NCBI GenBank assembly: GCA_001898505.1
Contig: MKTZ01000020.1
Location: 124,001 to 188,000 of the forward strand
Direction of reading: 5' to 3'
DNA length: 64,000 nt
Origin: Sphingobacteriales bacterium 50-39
GTDB lineage: Bacteria > Bacteroidota > Bacteroidia > Chitinophagales > Chitinophagaceae
Below are positions 1 through 9,449 of the stretch, piece after piece. The notes below the pieces were generated by a model. It searched no databases, had not been told where the DNA came from, and was given only the letters and a program-made list of their open reading frames with translations. Numbering within the stretch: the first letter of the stretch is position 1; every line of letters starts with the position of its first letter. A program made the position numbers and the translations under genes.

Positions 1-2990
1 CCTTTTGTCATCGGCACTCTGTCATAGTTGTCTATCACTCCGTCCGGCTTGCCATTAGGGCCGCTGACATCTTTATATTTCAAGGTGCCCGGTTGCGTAT
101 TCTCGCCGAACTGTTTGGGAGAGGAAGCTATATCCTGCGCGGATTGGAATATCCCATCTACCTGTAGCAAATAAAATGAGTTCCAGGGGAGCCCTTCCCT
201 ATCGATGGTTTGATAATTGATCTGGTCAGCCCCGAATTTCACCAGCTTATTATTGTTATGGCTGGCATTGAAACCGGCGCCCCACCTCATACCCTTCAAA
301 AAACCTGATCTAACATTGTCATTATATCTCGCATCGATCTCGAAACCCGTGTTTTCCATGGCGCCGCTATTGACGACAGGCGCAGTTAATCCTACCAAAC
401 TATTGACCTGAGCAGTACGCAAGATATCATCGGTATATTTTCTGTATACCTCTACGGTCAGCGCCAATTTGTTAAAGAAAGAAAGATCCAGTCCTATATT
501 GGAACTGGTAGTGGTTTCCCATTTGATGTTGGGGTTGTTCAAGGCGGTTTGTGCTACCCCTTGCGATAGGCTGGCATTATCAAAAGGATATACGCCCGCA
601 AAAGATAATAACGCCTGATAAGGATAATTGCCGATATTCTGATTACCGAGTTTGCCCCAGGAGCCTCTTAATTTACCACTGGACAACCATGACAGGGAAT
701 TAGCCATGAATTTCTCGTTTGTAAAGACCCACCCTGCGGATACGGATGGGAATACTCCCCAACGATGGCCGGATGACAGCCGGGAAGTACCATCGGCACG
801 TGCATTCAATTCTAATAGATATTTGTTGCTCCAACTGTAATTCAATCTTCCGAAATACGACTCGATGGCCCATTCCGCGGTGGTGCCTCCATTCGTTTGC
901 CCGTCCGCCGAGCCGGCATTCAACTCGGGGGTCAGGTTTGTATTGTATTGTCCACGATAGGCCGACATGCTGGAAACCTGGTCGTCTTCATTGCTATATC
1001 CCAGCATCAAATTGAAATGATGCGACTTCAATGCCTTTTCATAGGTCAGATAAGTGTAAAAATTTTTGTATAGCTCGTCGTAAGTGTCCTGCTGCAAGAA
1101 GGAATTATTACCGTATCCAAGGACGGAAACATCCCGGTACAACCGCTCATATTGGTTCTGAAAAGCAGCAAAACCTTTGTCCTTCTCGATGGAATAATTT
1201 GCGGCAAATTTCGTATACCAATGCAGCCCTTTAATGACCTCGAGGTCCGCCCACAATTGCTGGTTGCCCACATAGTTGATGTTTTTGCCCTGTACCTCTT
1301 TCCATAAAAAATATGGATTCCAGTTACATTCTTCGAATGTATAGGCTCTCCATGAATAAAAGCCGCTGCCGTCTGCCGCCCATGGCTTCCTGGTAGGAGG
1401 TTGAGCCAATATGCACAAGAAAAAATTGTTGGCATCCAAATTACTGCTGTTCCAGTTGGCTACACCATAGGAGTTCCCATTTTTGAGGAGGGTATTTAGT
1501 CCCAGTTTCAATCTCTTGCTTACTTCGGAAACCAAACTTAATTGCGCGTCATATTTCTTATAACTGTATGGCGCCATCGTTCCCTGTTCATCGATGGCGC
1601 TTAACGATAGATTGAAATGAGTCTGTTTGCCGCCGCTCAACGACAAATTGTGCATTACGGTAGGCGCTGATTTTATTAAAAAATTAATCCAATCGAAATT
1701 GGGATACAAATTCCTATCGCTGGCATTGGCATAAGCGTCCATATCAGCTTGCGTGTATTGTTTGCTGGGAATATCTGCTCCGTAATTATTGTTCTTAATT
1801 CTTGTGTTCCATGCTTTCATATAGTCGGCCGAATTCGTGACCGGGTCCAGCATTTTGGTCGGGGTGTGTATGCCGTAGTTAAACGAATAGTCAAGCTGTA
1901 GCCTTCCATCGGAATTTTTTCCTGACTTCGTAGTTACCAGGATGACCCCATTGGCCCCTCTCGAACCGTAGATGGAAGCAGAAGCTGCATCTTTTAATAC
2001 CGACACGTTTTCAATCGTGTTGGGATCGATGTTGGACAAAGAGCCCGATACTCCATCGATGAGTACCAACGGATTGGCGCCCGCGCCGCTAAAGGTTCCA
2101 AGCCCCCGGATGGTAACGGATGAATTCCCGTCCGAGGGACGGCCGTTCGATTGCACTACCTGCACCCCCGATACTACCCCTTGCAACATGGATGTCACGT
2201 CTGTCACCGGTCGCTTGGTCAATACAGCGCCCGTCGTTTGGGCTACGGCTCCGGTCAAATTCACTCTCTTTTGGGTACCATACCCGACTACCACCACATC
2301 CTGCCCTTGTGTCAATGCTTGTTTCAAGACAATGCTACCGGTTTCTTGTCCTTTCACCTTTATTTCCCGCGTCTCCATCCCCACATACGAAATGATCAGC
2401 GTGACATTTTCCCCAACACCCCTTAAAGTATAGGTCCCGTCTGCATCCGAGGTGGTCATGTTGTTGGTCCCCTTAACCAGCACGGTAGCCCCGGCAAGAG
2501 GCGCCCCATTCTCATCTGTCACTCTTCCGGAAATGTCTATTGGTGGAGGTAGTTTGTTTATGGCCGGGCTATCCGGCACTGGAGGCGCTCCAGCCTGTTT
2601 AGGGCTGATCACGACATAATGATCGGAGATCTTATAAGCCAGTTTCTGATGCTGAAATATCAGGTCGAGCACTTTTTCCAACGACTCATCTTTGACGGTG
2701 ATCGTTACAGGCTCAGCTGCCCTTACCAGCTCTTTCCCATAAATAAAGCTGAACTCGCTTTGCTTTTTAATTTCACCCAGTACTTTTTCCAGCGGACTGT
2801 TCTTTACGGACAGCGTGATCGTCTGCCCTTCCGAGTGGGCCGCTGCGTGAAGGCATGCGACAAGCATACATATGGCTGTCAGCTTCATAACCCTTTGAAT
2901 TTTAGCGCCCTCCATAGCGTTTAGCAATGGAGCATAGGGATGAAAGAGCAAAAAATGCTTTGCTCTGCTCATAATGGCAGTTAAATACAT
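1..2990 (-). CDS. SusC/RagA-family TonB-dependent receptor, 3' end beyond left edge
   Basis: The reading frame is open from the ATG at 2990 to the window edge (about 996 residues seen, C-terminus missing). A hydrophobic signal segment starts near residue 35 (MKLTAICMLVACLHAAA). It is followed by an STN (secretin/TonB short N-terminal) domain at about 58-125, a carboxypeptidase-regulatory-like beta-sandwich at about 143-225 (SGRVTDENGAPLAGATV), a plug domain with VRIRGLG-like (TIRGLGTFSGAG) and GSRGANGVILVTT motifs, and then beta-barrel sequence. SusC proteins are outer-membrane channels that import oligosaccharides or peptides with a SusD lipoprotein, powered by TonB. The STN domain normally contacts a FecR anti-sigma factor, and the next genes upstream are fecR and an ECF sigma gene, so this is a signalling receptor. 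SusD would be expected just beyond the left edge. ATG at 2972 is an alternative start. The substrate cannot be read. Confidence 0.93.
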   Translation of the reverse strand, partial: MYLTAIMSRAKHFLLFHPYAPLLNAMEGAKIQRVMKLTAICMLVACLHAAAHSEGQTITLSVKNSPLEKVLGEIKKQSEFSFIYGKELVRAAEPVTITVKDESLEKVLDLIFQHQKLAYKISDHYVVISPKQAGAPPVPDSPAINKLPPPIDISGRVTDENGAPLAGATVLVKGTNNMTTSDADGTYTLRGVGENVTLIISYVGMETREIKVKGQETGSIVLKQALTQGQDVVVVGYGTQKRVNLTGAVAQTTGAVLTKRPVTDVTSMLQGVVSGVQVVQSNGRPSDGNSSVTIRGLGTFSGAGANPLVLIDGVSGSLSNIDPNTIENVSVLKDAASASIYGSRGANGVILVTTKSGKNSDGRLQLDYSFNYGIHTPTKMLDPVTNSADYMKAWNTRIKNNNYGADIPSKQYTQADMDAYANASDRNLYPNFDWINFLIKSAPTVMHNLSLSGGKQTHFNLSLSAIDEQGTMAPYSYKKYDAQLSLVSEVSKRLKLGLNTLLKNGNSYGVANWNSSNLDANNFFLCILAQPPTRKPWAADGSGFYSWRAYTFEECNWNPYFLWKEVQGKNINYVGNQQLWADLEVIKGLHWYTKFAANYSIEKDKGFAAFQNQYERLYRDVSVLGYGNNSFLQQDTYDELYKNFYTYLTYEKALKSHHFNLMLGYSNEDDQVSSMSAYRGQYNTNLTPELNAGSADGQTNGGTTAEWAIESYFGRLNYSWSNKYLLELNARADGTSRLSSGHRWGVFPSVSAGWVFTNEKFMANSLSWLSSGKLRGSWGKLGNQNIGNYPYQALLSFAGVYPFDNASLSQGVAQTALNNPNIKWETTTSSNIGLDLSFFNKLALTVEVYRKYTDDILRTAQVNSLVGLTAPVVNSGAMENTGFEIDARYNDNVRSGFLKGMRWGAGFNASHNNNKLVKFGADQINYQTIDREGLPWNSFYLLQVDGIFQSAQDIASSPKQFGENTQPGTLKYKDVSGPNGKPDGVIDNYDRVPMTK

Positions 2991-3043
2991 AGTTTTGTGT
3001 TGTTTGGTTAATAATTCATCAAGCGTTTTATTTTATCAAACCT

Positions 3044-3070
3044 GCCAGAGGTGATTCCAGCACTTCTGGC
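3044..3070 (-). other. Intercistronic hairpin between fecR and susC
   Basis: GCCAGAGGTG and CACTTCTGGC form a 10-bp stem with one G.U pair around a 7-base loop, lying 17 bases after the fecR stop. On the minus (gene) strand no U-run follows, so it is not a clear terminator. It could set the ratio of fecR to susC message by processing or partial termination. That role is inference. Confidence 0.5.
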
Positions 3071-3086
3071 TTTATTTTTTAGGAAT

Positions 3087-4268
3087 TCACCATTTCATCA
3101 CGGTGACTTTATTCCCATCGATCACAAATTTTATCTGCTTTGTCATCTCGAGCAGTTCGAGCAGTTTTGATAAGGGCAAGTCTCTCTTTATATCTGCCAC
3201 GAAGGTTTCCGTTATTTTATCCTTATACTGCACCTCTATATTATACCATCGTGACAGTTGGTCCACCATCTCATCCACACTGCTTCCGTCAAATCGGAAG
3301 CGGCCGCTCTTCCAGGCCATTACGCCGTCCATATCCTGTAATTCATGGGCCGTGAGCCGCGAGTCCCGGGTGGTGAATATCGACTGTTGCCCCGGCCTCA
3401 TCACGATGGAATGCGGCTCTTTATCAAATGCCGAAGGATTAGTGGAGGACAGTACTCTCAAGCTCCCTTCCAATAAGGTCGTTTGTATGGCCTGGCTGTT
3501 GAATGAATTGATATTGAAATGTGTACCAAGGACCTCAACCATCTGCCCGCCGCCTTTTACCTTGAACGATTGTTTTGTATTATGAGCCACTTCAAAATAT
3601 GCCTGACCGGTGATCTCCACTACCCGTTCAGCTCCCGGAAATGAGGTGGGAAACCGGATGGATGAAAGTGCGTCCAGCCAAACCTCCGTCCCGTCAGATA
3701 ATTGTAAATGGAAGATCCTGCCTTTCTCTGTTGTGATGGTATTATAGACAACCTCCCCCTCTCCGCGAGCAGGTGTATAACTGATCGAACCATCTTTTTT
3801 TATAGCTTTCGACGTTCCTTGTAATGTGACCGATCCGTTGGAAATATCGTCCAACACCTTTTTTGAGCCGTCGGATAAGGTCAGTATTACCTGTTGCCTG
3901 GCAGGTAAAATATCATTTTTGAATCGCTGGGATTGAGAGATAACAACAGAATGGTTTTTATCACTCCTGCTATGGAACATGAAATAAGCGCCAATCGCCA
4001 ATACGAATATGACAGATGCAGCGGCCCACCACCGTGCAGTTCTTAGAAAACGAACCGGGTGATGCTGTGGCTGGTCTGCCGACCTGATCTGCTGAAGCAA
4101 TCTTGCTTCCATCATCTGCTCCAATTGCTCTTTTTCCCCTTCGCTCCATTCCCACTCGCCGGTCTCGACGAGCTGAGCGTACCATTGCTCCACCATTTGT
4201 ATTTCTTCGGGAGAACAGTTCCCTGTGCGATAATTTTCCAGGATGGTTTTTGCCTGTTTTAGATCCAT
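3087..4268 (-). CDS. FecR-family anti-sigma factor
   Basis: 393 aa from ATG 4268. The N-terminal 80 or so residues are a cytoplasmic helical sigma-binding region (DLKQAKTILENYRTGNCSPEE). One membrane helix follows (ASVIFVLAIGAYFMF), then a periplasmic FecR domain with the typical sequence LSDGTEVWLDALSSIRFP, and a C-terminal STN-interacting region (DEMVDQLSRWYNIEVQYKD). It holds the adjacent ECF sigma factor inactive and relays the receptor signal. The frame can be extended to a GTG at 4313, but that stretch lies in a 40-base element also found before a glycosidase gene, so ATG 4268 is preferred. It follows the sigma gene by 84 bases and precedes susC, the usual order in Bacteroidota. Confidence in the family is high. 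Confidence 0.92.
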   Translation of the reverse strand: MDLKQAKTILENYRTGNCSPEEIQMVEQWYAQLVETGEWEWSEGEKEQLEQMMEARLLQQIRSADQPQHHPVRFLRTARWWAAASVIFVLAIGAYFMFHSRSDKNHSVVISQSQRFKNDILPARQQVILTLSDGSKKVLDDISNGSVTLQGTSKAIKKDGSISYTPARGEGEVVYNTITTEKGRIFHLQLSDGTEVWLDALSSIRFPTSFPGAERVVEITGQAYFEVAHNTKQSFKVKGGGQMVEVLGTHFNINSFNSQAIQTTLLEGSLRVLSSTNPSAFDKEPHSIVMRPGQQSIFTTRDSRLTAHELQDMDGVMAWKSGRFRFDGSSVDEMVDQLSRWYNIEVQYKDKITETFVADIKRDLPLSKLLELLEMTKQIKFVIDGNKVTVMKW

Positions 4269-4292
4269 TATTGGGCGTATTGATATAAACCA

Positions 4293-4332
4293 ATTGTCCG
4301 CCAACTCAGGCACAGGGGGTATAGGGTCTAAT
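4293..4332 (-). promoter_or_regulatory. 40-base element before fecR, candidate ECF-sigma promoter
   Basis: On the minus strand two conserved 10-mers, TACCCCCTGT and GGCGGACAAT, are separated by 9 bases. They lie 24 bases before the fecR ATG and downstream of the sigma gene stop. A copy at 9450-9489 matches at about 32 of 40 positions with identical spacing and nearly the same distance to its ATG. The distance between the two blocks fits -35/-10 spacing for an ECF sigma factor. The promoter role is inference. Confidence 0.5.
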
Positions 4333-4352
4333 AATTTTAAAAAAAGAAGTTA

Positions 4353-4952
4353 TCAACAGGAGAACACGGCGCAATAGATCAGGATCGACAACGCGGCAGG
4401 GTTATAGCTGATCGCTGTTTTAATGAGCTGCAGTGCATGTTGGATATGCTTTTTTACGGTCTCTTCGGATATGTCGAGTCTTTGGGCTATTTCCCTATGG
4501 GTCAGATGTTCGTGACGGCTGAGGTGGTAGACCTCCTGCATCCTGGGTGGCATTTTACCTACCGTCTCCCAGATAGTTTGTTGCGCCTCTTTCAACTGCA
4601 ATTGCATTTCCGCTGTCATGGAGGCAGTACTTGCAGCAACATTGGCGAGCATGACAAGATAATCCCGCCGGGTGATATTTTTCTCGATGTAATGGATGGC
4701 TTTGTAACGTACGCTGGTCTGGAGATACGCAGCTAAAGAGCCTTCTATTTTCAATTCCCTCCTACGACGCCAGAGAGAAAGAAAAACGTCTTGTACCACA
4801 TCTTCCGCCTCTTCCCTTCCCCGCAAGGCCTTTGCTGCCGTAACAAATAATCCTTGCCAATAGCGGCGATAGATCATACTAAAAGCCGCTTCATCATCGC
4901 TGCTCATCAATCCAAGCAGCATATCATCAGTATAGAAGGCAATCGCTGACAT
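4353..4952 (-). CDS. ECF-type RNA polymerase sigma-70 factor
   Basis: 199 aa. Region 2 covers about residues 10-95 (FSMIYRRYWQGLFVTAAKAL, then EEAEDVVQDVFLSLW), the core-binding and -10 recognition part. Region 4 is at about 128-180, with the helix-turn-helix HREIAQRLDISEETVKKHI. There is no region 1 or 3, as expected for an ECF factor. It directs polymerase to target promoters once its partner FecR, encoded next, is signalled by the STN-containing SusC receptor. The stop is followed by a 40-base element shared with a nearby glycosidase gene, so those two operons are plausible targets. A TATCTTTA box at 4981-4988 (minus) may be its own promoter. The C-terminal tail (SILIYCAVFSC) is hydrophobic and unusual but short. 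Confidence 0.93.
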   Translation of the reverse strand: MSAIAFYTDDMLLGLMSSDDEAAFSMIYRRYWQGLFVTAAKALRGREEAEDVVQDVFLSLWRRRRELKIEGSLAAYLQTSVRYKAIHYIEKNITRRDYLVMLANVAASTASMTAEMQLQLKEAQQTIWETVGKMPPRMQEVYHLSRHEHLTHREIAQRLDISEETVKKHIQHALQLIKTAISYNPAALSILIYCAVFSC

Positions 4953-5015
4953 ACAGAGCTATAACAAGACGTAAGGTAGCTAAAGATAGGATAAAAGCAG
5001 ATATGTTAAAAAAAA

Positions 5016-7232
5016 TTACCGCATTATTCCTATCCCACGCTCACTTGCTTCCAGCGTGATCTCCTTTTTCCCGTAATGAATATTACGTAAAATACCCTTG
5101 AAAGGCCGGCTGACAGCGGGATCAGCAATAATACGCGAATAAGCTATTTCAGGATCGAAACCGAAAAACGTCTGGATTACGACTTCGGCATAGGTCCCGC
5201 CGCCCGAGGTTTCCCGCATATTTCCCCTGTCTTCGGATATCCGCACGGGCGCATCAATACGATTGCGTGTGGCTCCGTAAAATTCATGTGCCTGTGTAAA
5301 TGACCCTTCTCGTGTGACTACGGAAATATTCCGATAGAATTGAAATGCCGGATCGGCATCTCCCAATTGCCACATCGTCCGCATGACTAATGGCAGCCAC
5401 ACGTCATAGGAGCCTTGCGTTCCGTGATCGGCGCGGGAGGTAAAGGCGGCAGCGCTATCCCGCAAGCTCATGGCCCGCATCCAGTCACGGGTTATTAATT
5501 CCGACCGTACAAAGTTATTCATCTCCGACCGCTGCTTTTTGGACAGATCATCTACCAGGGCGTCGCCGGCAAATACATAGTCCATGCAATGCCGTATCTC
5601 CACCTTGTTACCGTCCTTGTCATAGGAATACCAAACGCCATCCCCTTCTTTATACAATTGCATCACCACCGGCACTAATGCCGTGGCCCGGGCTTCCATT
5701 TTTTCAGCCGTGGAAGGATCATTCTTATACCGCAGCCACCCTGCCATCTTCCGTAACATCCAAATAACCTGGGCATTCATGGATGCCACATAATGCGTAT
5801 AATTCGGGTCACACTCCAACAAGCATTCATTCCCGCCAAAATCGGTCAATCCCATTTTATTTTTTGGCAGTGTTTCCCAGTCGGTAGCAATCATACGTAA
5901 ATGTTGAAATACTGTGCTTCCATCCTCCAATCTTTCATCTAAAAAATTGGTATCCCGGGTGACCCGCAAATAAGTATCTGCGGTTTTAAAAAATAGGCAG
6001 GCATTAAAGGCATAACCATATACTCTATCATAGTGTTTCCCATCATATCCTGACGTCTGACGGATGTCTAACCATGCGCCGTTCCGTAGATTTTGGACCA
6101 GCCATCTTTTGAGAGTAGCTTTCATCCCCTTCGGCTCCAGCAAAGACCAGAGTGTAGGCAGCACGGCCAGGTCGCCGTAAAACTGTGTCCCATCGTCTCT
6201 TTCACCATTCGTAATGAAAGACATTGGGTACAAGGGGAATTGAGAACGCTCCACCGACAATAAAGTAAAGATCCCCATGTAATAATTCCGTCGTAAAGCA
6301 AGATCGCTGGTTACCAGTACGGGGGCATGACCGGAATAATGCGTATTGCCAACGGTAAATGCGTCCGCCCAACGGGACTCCCATTGATATTGACAATCCT
6401 CAAAAACAGCATCAAACCCTTTAGCCCACCTGGTCACGCAGCTATCGATATAATGACCTTTTTCATTATTAATATCTCCCTGGATAAAACCATCGGTAGA
6501 CATAGCCCGGGTGTCCTCATCGCCTGCGACAAAGCCGATGGTATACGTTTCATTGGGCTTTAACATGATATCCCAGCTCCACAGAACGACGATATATGCA
6601 TCGATGTCGGTTCGCGCGGGTGGTAACGTTGGGCGAACAACGGTTATTACGCCTTTGCGTTGAAATTCATTGGCTACGCCGATCCCGTCAGGCTGTAAAC
6701 TACCCGGCACCTTCATCGTCAAAGTAAATCTCTTTTCCACCAAATTGGTGTTGGTACACTTTACCTGGATAAGAATGCCTCTTTTTTCATGGATCAACCG
6801 GGTGTCGGTCTCGATGGATAATCCGTTGCAATGTTCGTTCCTGCGAAGTACGCGATAATTACCCTGCTTTAATTCTTCCGATGGATATTCAAGGCCGTCA
6901 ATCAGTAATTTCAAAGCGGGATGCCCTCTTTTCCAAATACATGGTTCGGCTGCATCGGCATAAGCTGCCAAATTATACAGCCACCCGCCCGGATTGAAAA
7001 AATAGGAAGTCAGATCCTTATCCGCAATCAGCATGTTATGACAGTTATGCAATGACGGCGGATTAACCACCGTAGCGCCGGGCATCCATACTCCTGCCAA
7101 CTCGTCTAAAGTAGGGATACCTAATTTAATTGCCCGCTGTGTGGCGGGTGTATTTTGGGGTTGGGCATGCAGGCAACTCAAAGCAGAAACAAAGAAATAT
7201 ACAGTTCCGAAGAAAATGATTTTCAGCTTCAT
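5016..7232 (-). CDS. Secreted (alpha/alpha)6-barrel glycosidase-like protein
   Basis: 738 aa. A signal peptide is visible (IIFFGTVYFFVSALSCLHAQ), so the protein is exported. An N-terminal beta-sandwich-like region of about 270 residues precedes a helical region rich in aromatic and acidic residues (RRNYYMGIFTLLSVERSQFP, NGERDDGTQFYGDLA, RADHGTQGSYDVWLPLV). This resembles six-hairpin glycosidases such as the GH37/GH63/GH95 clan folds, but I cannot assign a family. Candidate acid residues lie in the ERDDG and DHG motifs; this is a guess from position. It starts 3 bases after the stop of the upstream glycosidase gene, so the two are almost certainly one operon and probably act on the same glycan. 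Next on the same strand is the sigma/FecR/SusC set. Confidence 0.6.
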   Translation of the reverse strand: MKLKIIFFGTVYFFVSALSCLHAQPQNTPATQRAIKLGIPTLDELAGVWMPGATVVNPPSLHNCHNMLIADKDLTSYFFNPGGWLYNLAAYADAAEPCIWKRGHPALKLLIDGLEYPSEELKQGNYRVLRRNEHCNGLSIETDTRLIHEKRGILIQVKCTNTNLVEKRFTLTMKVPGSLQPDGIGVANEFQRKGVITVVRPTLPPARTDIDAYIVVLWSWDIMLKPNETYTIGFVAGDEDTRAMSTDGFIQGDINNEKGHYIDSCVTRWAKGFDAVFEDCQYQWESRWADAFTVGNTHYSGHAPVLVTSDLALRRNYYMGIFTLLSVERSQFPLYPMSFITNGERDDGTQFYGDLAVLPTLWSLLEPKGMKATLKRWLVQNLRNGAWLDIRQTSGYDGKHYDRVYGYAFNACLFFKTADTYLRVTRDTNFLDERLEDGSTVFQHLRMIATDWETLPKNKMGLTDFGGNECLLECDPNYTHYVASMNAQVIWMLRKMAGWLRYKNDPSTAEKMEARATALVPVVMQLYKEGDGVWYSYDKDGNKVEIRHCMDYVFAGDALVDDLSKKQRSEMNNFVRSELITRDWMRAMSLRDSAAAFTSRADHGTQGSYDVWLPLVMRTMWQLGDADPAFQFYRNISVVTREGSFTQAHEFYGATRNRIDAPVRISEDRGNMRETSGGGTYAEVVIQTFFGFDPEIAYSRIIADPAVSRPFKGILRNIHYGKKEITLEASERGIGIMR

Positions 7233-7235
7233 CTT

Positions 7236-9428
7236 TTATTCAGGGATTAATTGGATCGTTTCATTCTCTTTAGTCGCTATTACAAGCCTGTCGCCGGCAA
7301 GTGTTTGTCCAGGCTTCCCGGACCTGACTATCTTTACTCTCCTACCGGCCCACGGATTTATCAATATCAAAGGCCTTCCTTTTTCACTTATAATTTTAAC
7401 ATGGGAAACAATCCCGGCTTCTCTTTTTGCCGAAACCAAAAATGCCCCATAAGCCCTCAGTTTGTAGAACGAGGCATCTACTTTATCCGGCAGTGATGGG
7501 AACAGCCGGATGACATTTCCCACACTCATACATAACATTTCATCGATGGCGTTAGCTACGATGCAGGAGTTTTCTATCCCATGAACAGTAAAAAAACCGT
7601 TGGGCCGGGTGATGTTGATAAAACTGTGTAGTTTGTCGTAAATAGTATCCGCGTTGTAACCCACCCTGATGGCGGCCATAAAAAAACTGCTGCTGGTGTT
7701 ATTATCCACCCAACGTTGCATTTCATCAATGGTATTGCGCGCTGTGGTGAGCAATTCCGTATTGCTATCCAGGGTAATGGCATCGGCAGGATAGATGTGC
7801 TGGATACCTAATCCATTTCCCTGATACCAATCCATCCCTTTCTCGGTGTATCGAAAAACTTTCTTCCCATTCCTGATCTGTGTTGGAAATTGACTGATGT
7901 GATCCAATATATTTTTCCAGCTGCCGATCTTATTTTCATTGAGATGCAGCGCATTGCTGACATCGATGATCAAACTGAAAACATAACGAACTAATCCCAA
8001 TGACAATACAGGATTCATGTCGTGCCCGGACCCCTCGTGTATGGCATCATTATAAATTACATAGCGACCATCTTCATATTTTAGATAATCTTCCCAGAAT
8101 TCAGCGACAGATAATGCATATGGGTATATCTTTTTTGCGTAGTTCATGTCATACGTGCTATACCAGTAGCGCCCCATGTTAAGCAACGCATAGGCTGCAT
8201 TGGATCGTTGCTGCCAAAACATGCCGCCTTTTTCAATATCATTGGGATGATCGTGCTTGTAAAAAGTATCTATCTGGCGGGTCACCTCTACCCCTCGTGG
8301 CCCTATACCCACCGGATATAACACACCTCTCGTATGCGTTACGTTTTGGGCATACCACTTGCCCCTTCGCATAAATGCAAGTATGGGAGCGTCATAAGGT
8401 AAGGCCTGCTGCAGGCGATTGGCAGCACATAGCGCATAAAACGGGGCTTCGAAATTGTAATTCAGATGATAATCATTATTCCAGGCAGGAATATCATCAG
8501 TGATCCATCCAAAAATACCTGGGGGAAAATCCATATCCCTACTGCAGGCCCCCATCGTATACAGCCCCTGATAATAACTTTTCATGATTACTGTATCGTT
8601 GAGCAGCACATGGGATCTTTGCCAATACTTTTTCCACCATTCGTTGTGCTGCTGTACAAAAGAAGGAATGGTCTTTTCCGTTATGGCTGCGACCTTATCG
8701 ATAACGTATTCCTGCGGTTGCGCCCTCTTGAAGCTGCTCTCAACGGCCAGAGCCAGGACTAATGGCTTTCCCTTTTGTAAAAGGATCTTTGACGTTCCTT
8801 CATAATTTATCGATTTCACAGCGACAGATGCAGCAGCGGGGATATCTACATCACCTTCGAAAGAACGCGTTTGCCAAAAAACCTTTTTTGACTGTCCTGC
8901 GGAAAGATTTGCCATGGAACTTTCCGGCGCAGAAAGATGAATGGAGAGCACTACATCACTTTTCAATGTTTCCACCCGAATAAAAATAAGATTCTGTGTA
9001 GCGCAAACCCATGATGACACCGAAATATTTTTGTCGATGACGGATGTGGTCTCGCCGTTCCAAATATTCTGTACGGCTGAAAACGAGCTATCATCTGCCT
9101 GAAAATCAACATCAAGATATGCCACCATTCTACTTCCTGCGATCTCAAACTCTTTACCGCCATACCCGTATTTAGAGACCCATCTTCCAAAGTCGTTTTT
9201 TGTAAGGTAGAACCGCAGTCTGTCTTTTTGATAGCCCAAGGTAGCCAATACATCCCCGTTGCCCATCAATGGCGCATCCGTTGAAGTGTGTTTGGGAATA
9301 TTTTCAGGCGCTTTTGTCCAGATATTCTTATATGGCGGGATTAAAGTAGTTTGGGAAAGAACCTGAAGAGACAATAAAAAACCGATAATTGTTATACCAA
9401 TGCTTTTTTGACTTGAGCTACAACTCAT
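7236..9428 (-). CDS. Secreted GH95-like glycoside hydrolase
   Basis: 730 aa from ATG 9428. The N-terminus is a signal peptide (IGITIIGFLLSLQVLSQ). Motifs resemble GH95-type (alpha/alpha)6 enzymes: a beta-sandwich start (DAPLMGNGDVLATLGY), WNNDYHLNYNFEAPFYAL, WQQRSNAAYALLNMGRYWY, GNGLGIQHIYPADAI, and a C-terminal ENSCIVANAIDEMLCMSVG. GH95 contains alpha-L-fucosidases and galactosidases, but the substrate is not determined here. The open frame reaches a GTG at 9464, but those codons lie in a 40-base element shared with the fecR upstream region. ATG 9428 places the signal peptide at the true N-terminus. It is the first gene of a two-gene operon with the 5016-7232 hydrolase. It starts 74 bases after the RND pump gene stop and probably has its own promoter there. 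Confidence 0.7.
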   Translation of the reverse strand: MSCSSSQKSIGITIIGFLLSLQVLSQTTLIPPYKNIWTKAPENIPKHTSTDAPLMGNGDVLATLGYQKDRLRFYLTKNDFGRWVSKYGYGGKEFEIAGSRMVAYLDVDFQADDSSFSAVQNIWNGETTSVIDKNISVSSWVCATQNLIFIRVETLKSDVVLSIHLSAPESSMANLSAGQSKKVFWQTRSFEGDVDIPAAASVAVKSINYEGTSKILLQKGKPLVLALAVESSFKRAQPQEYVIDKVAAITEKTIPSFVQQHNEWWKKYWQRSHVLLNDTVIMKSYYQGLYTMGACSRDMDFPPGIFGWITDDIPAWNNDYHLNYNFEAPFYALCAANRLQQALPYDAPILAFMRRGKWYAQNVTHTRGVLYPVGIGPRGVEVTRQIDTFYKHDHPNDIEKGGMFWQQRSNAAYALLNMGRYWYSTYDMNYAKKIYPYALSVAEFWEDYLKYEDGRYVIYNDAIHEGSGHDMNPVLSLGLVRYVFSLIIDVSNALHLNENKIGSWKNILDHISQFPTQIRNGKKVFRYTEKGMDWYQGNGLGIQHIYPADAITLDSNTELLTTARNTIDEMQRWVDNNTSSSFFMAAIRVGYNADTIYDKLHSFINITRPNGFFTVHGIENSCIVANAIDEMLCMSVGNVIRLFPSLPDKVDASFYKLRAYGAFLVSAKREAGIVSHVKIISEKGRPLILINPWAGRRVKIVRSGKPGQTLAGDRLVIATKENETIQLIPE

Positions 9429-9449
9429 TTCAATCAATTTTATAGAAGC

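Noticed and set aside
4269..4313. GTG at 4313 as the fecR start
   Set aside because: The codons fall inside the 40-base element shared with the glycosidase upstream region, and ATG 4268 gives the usual FecR N-terminus.
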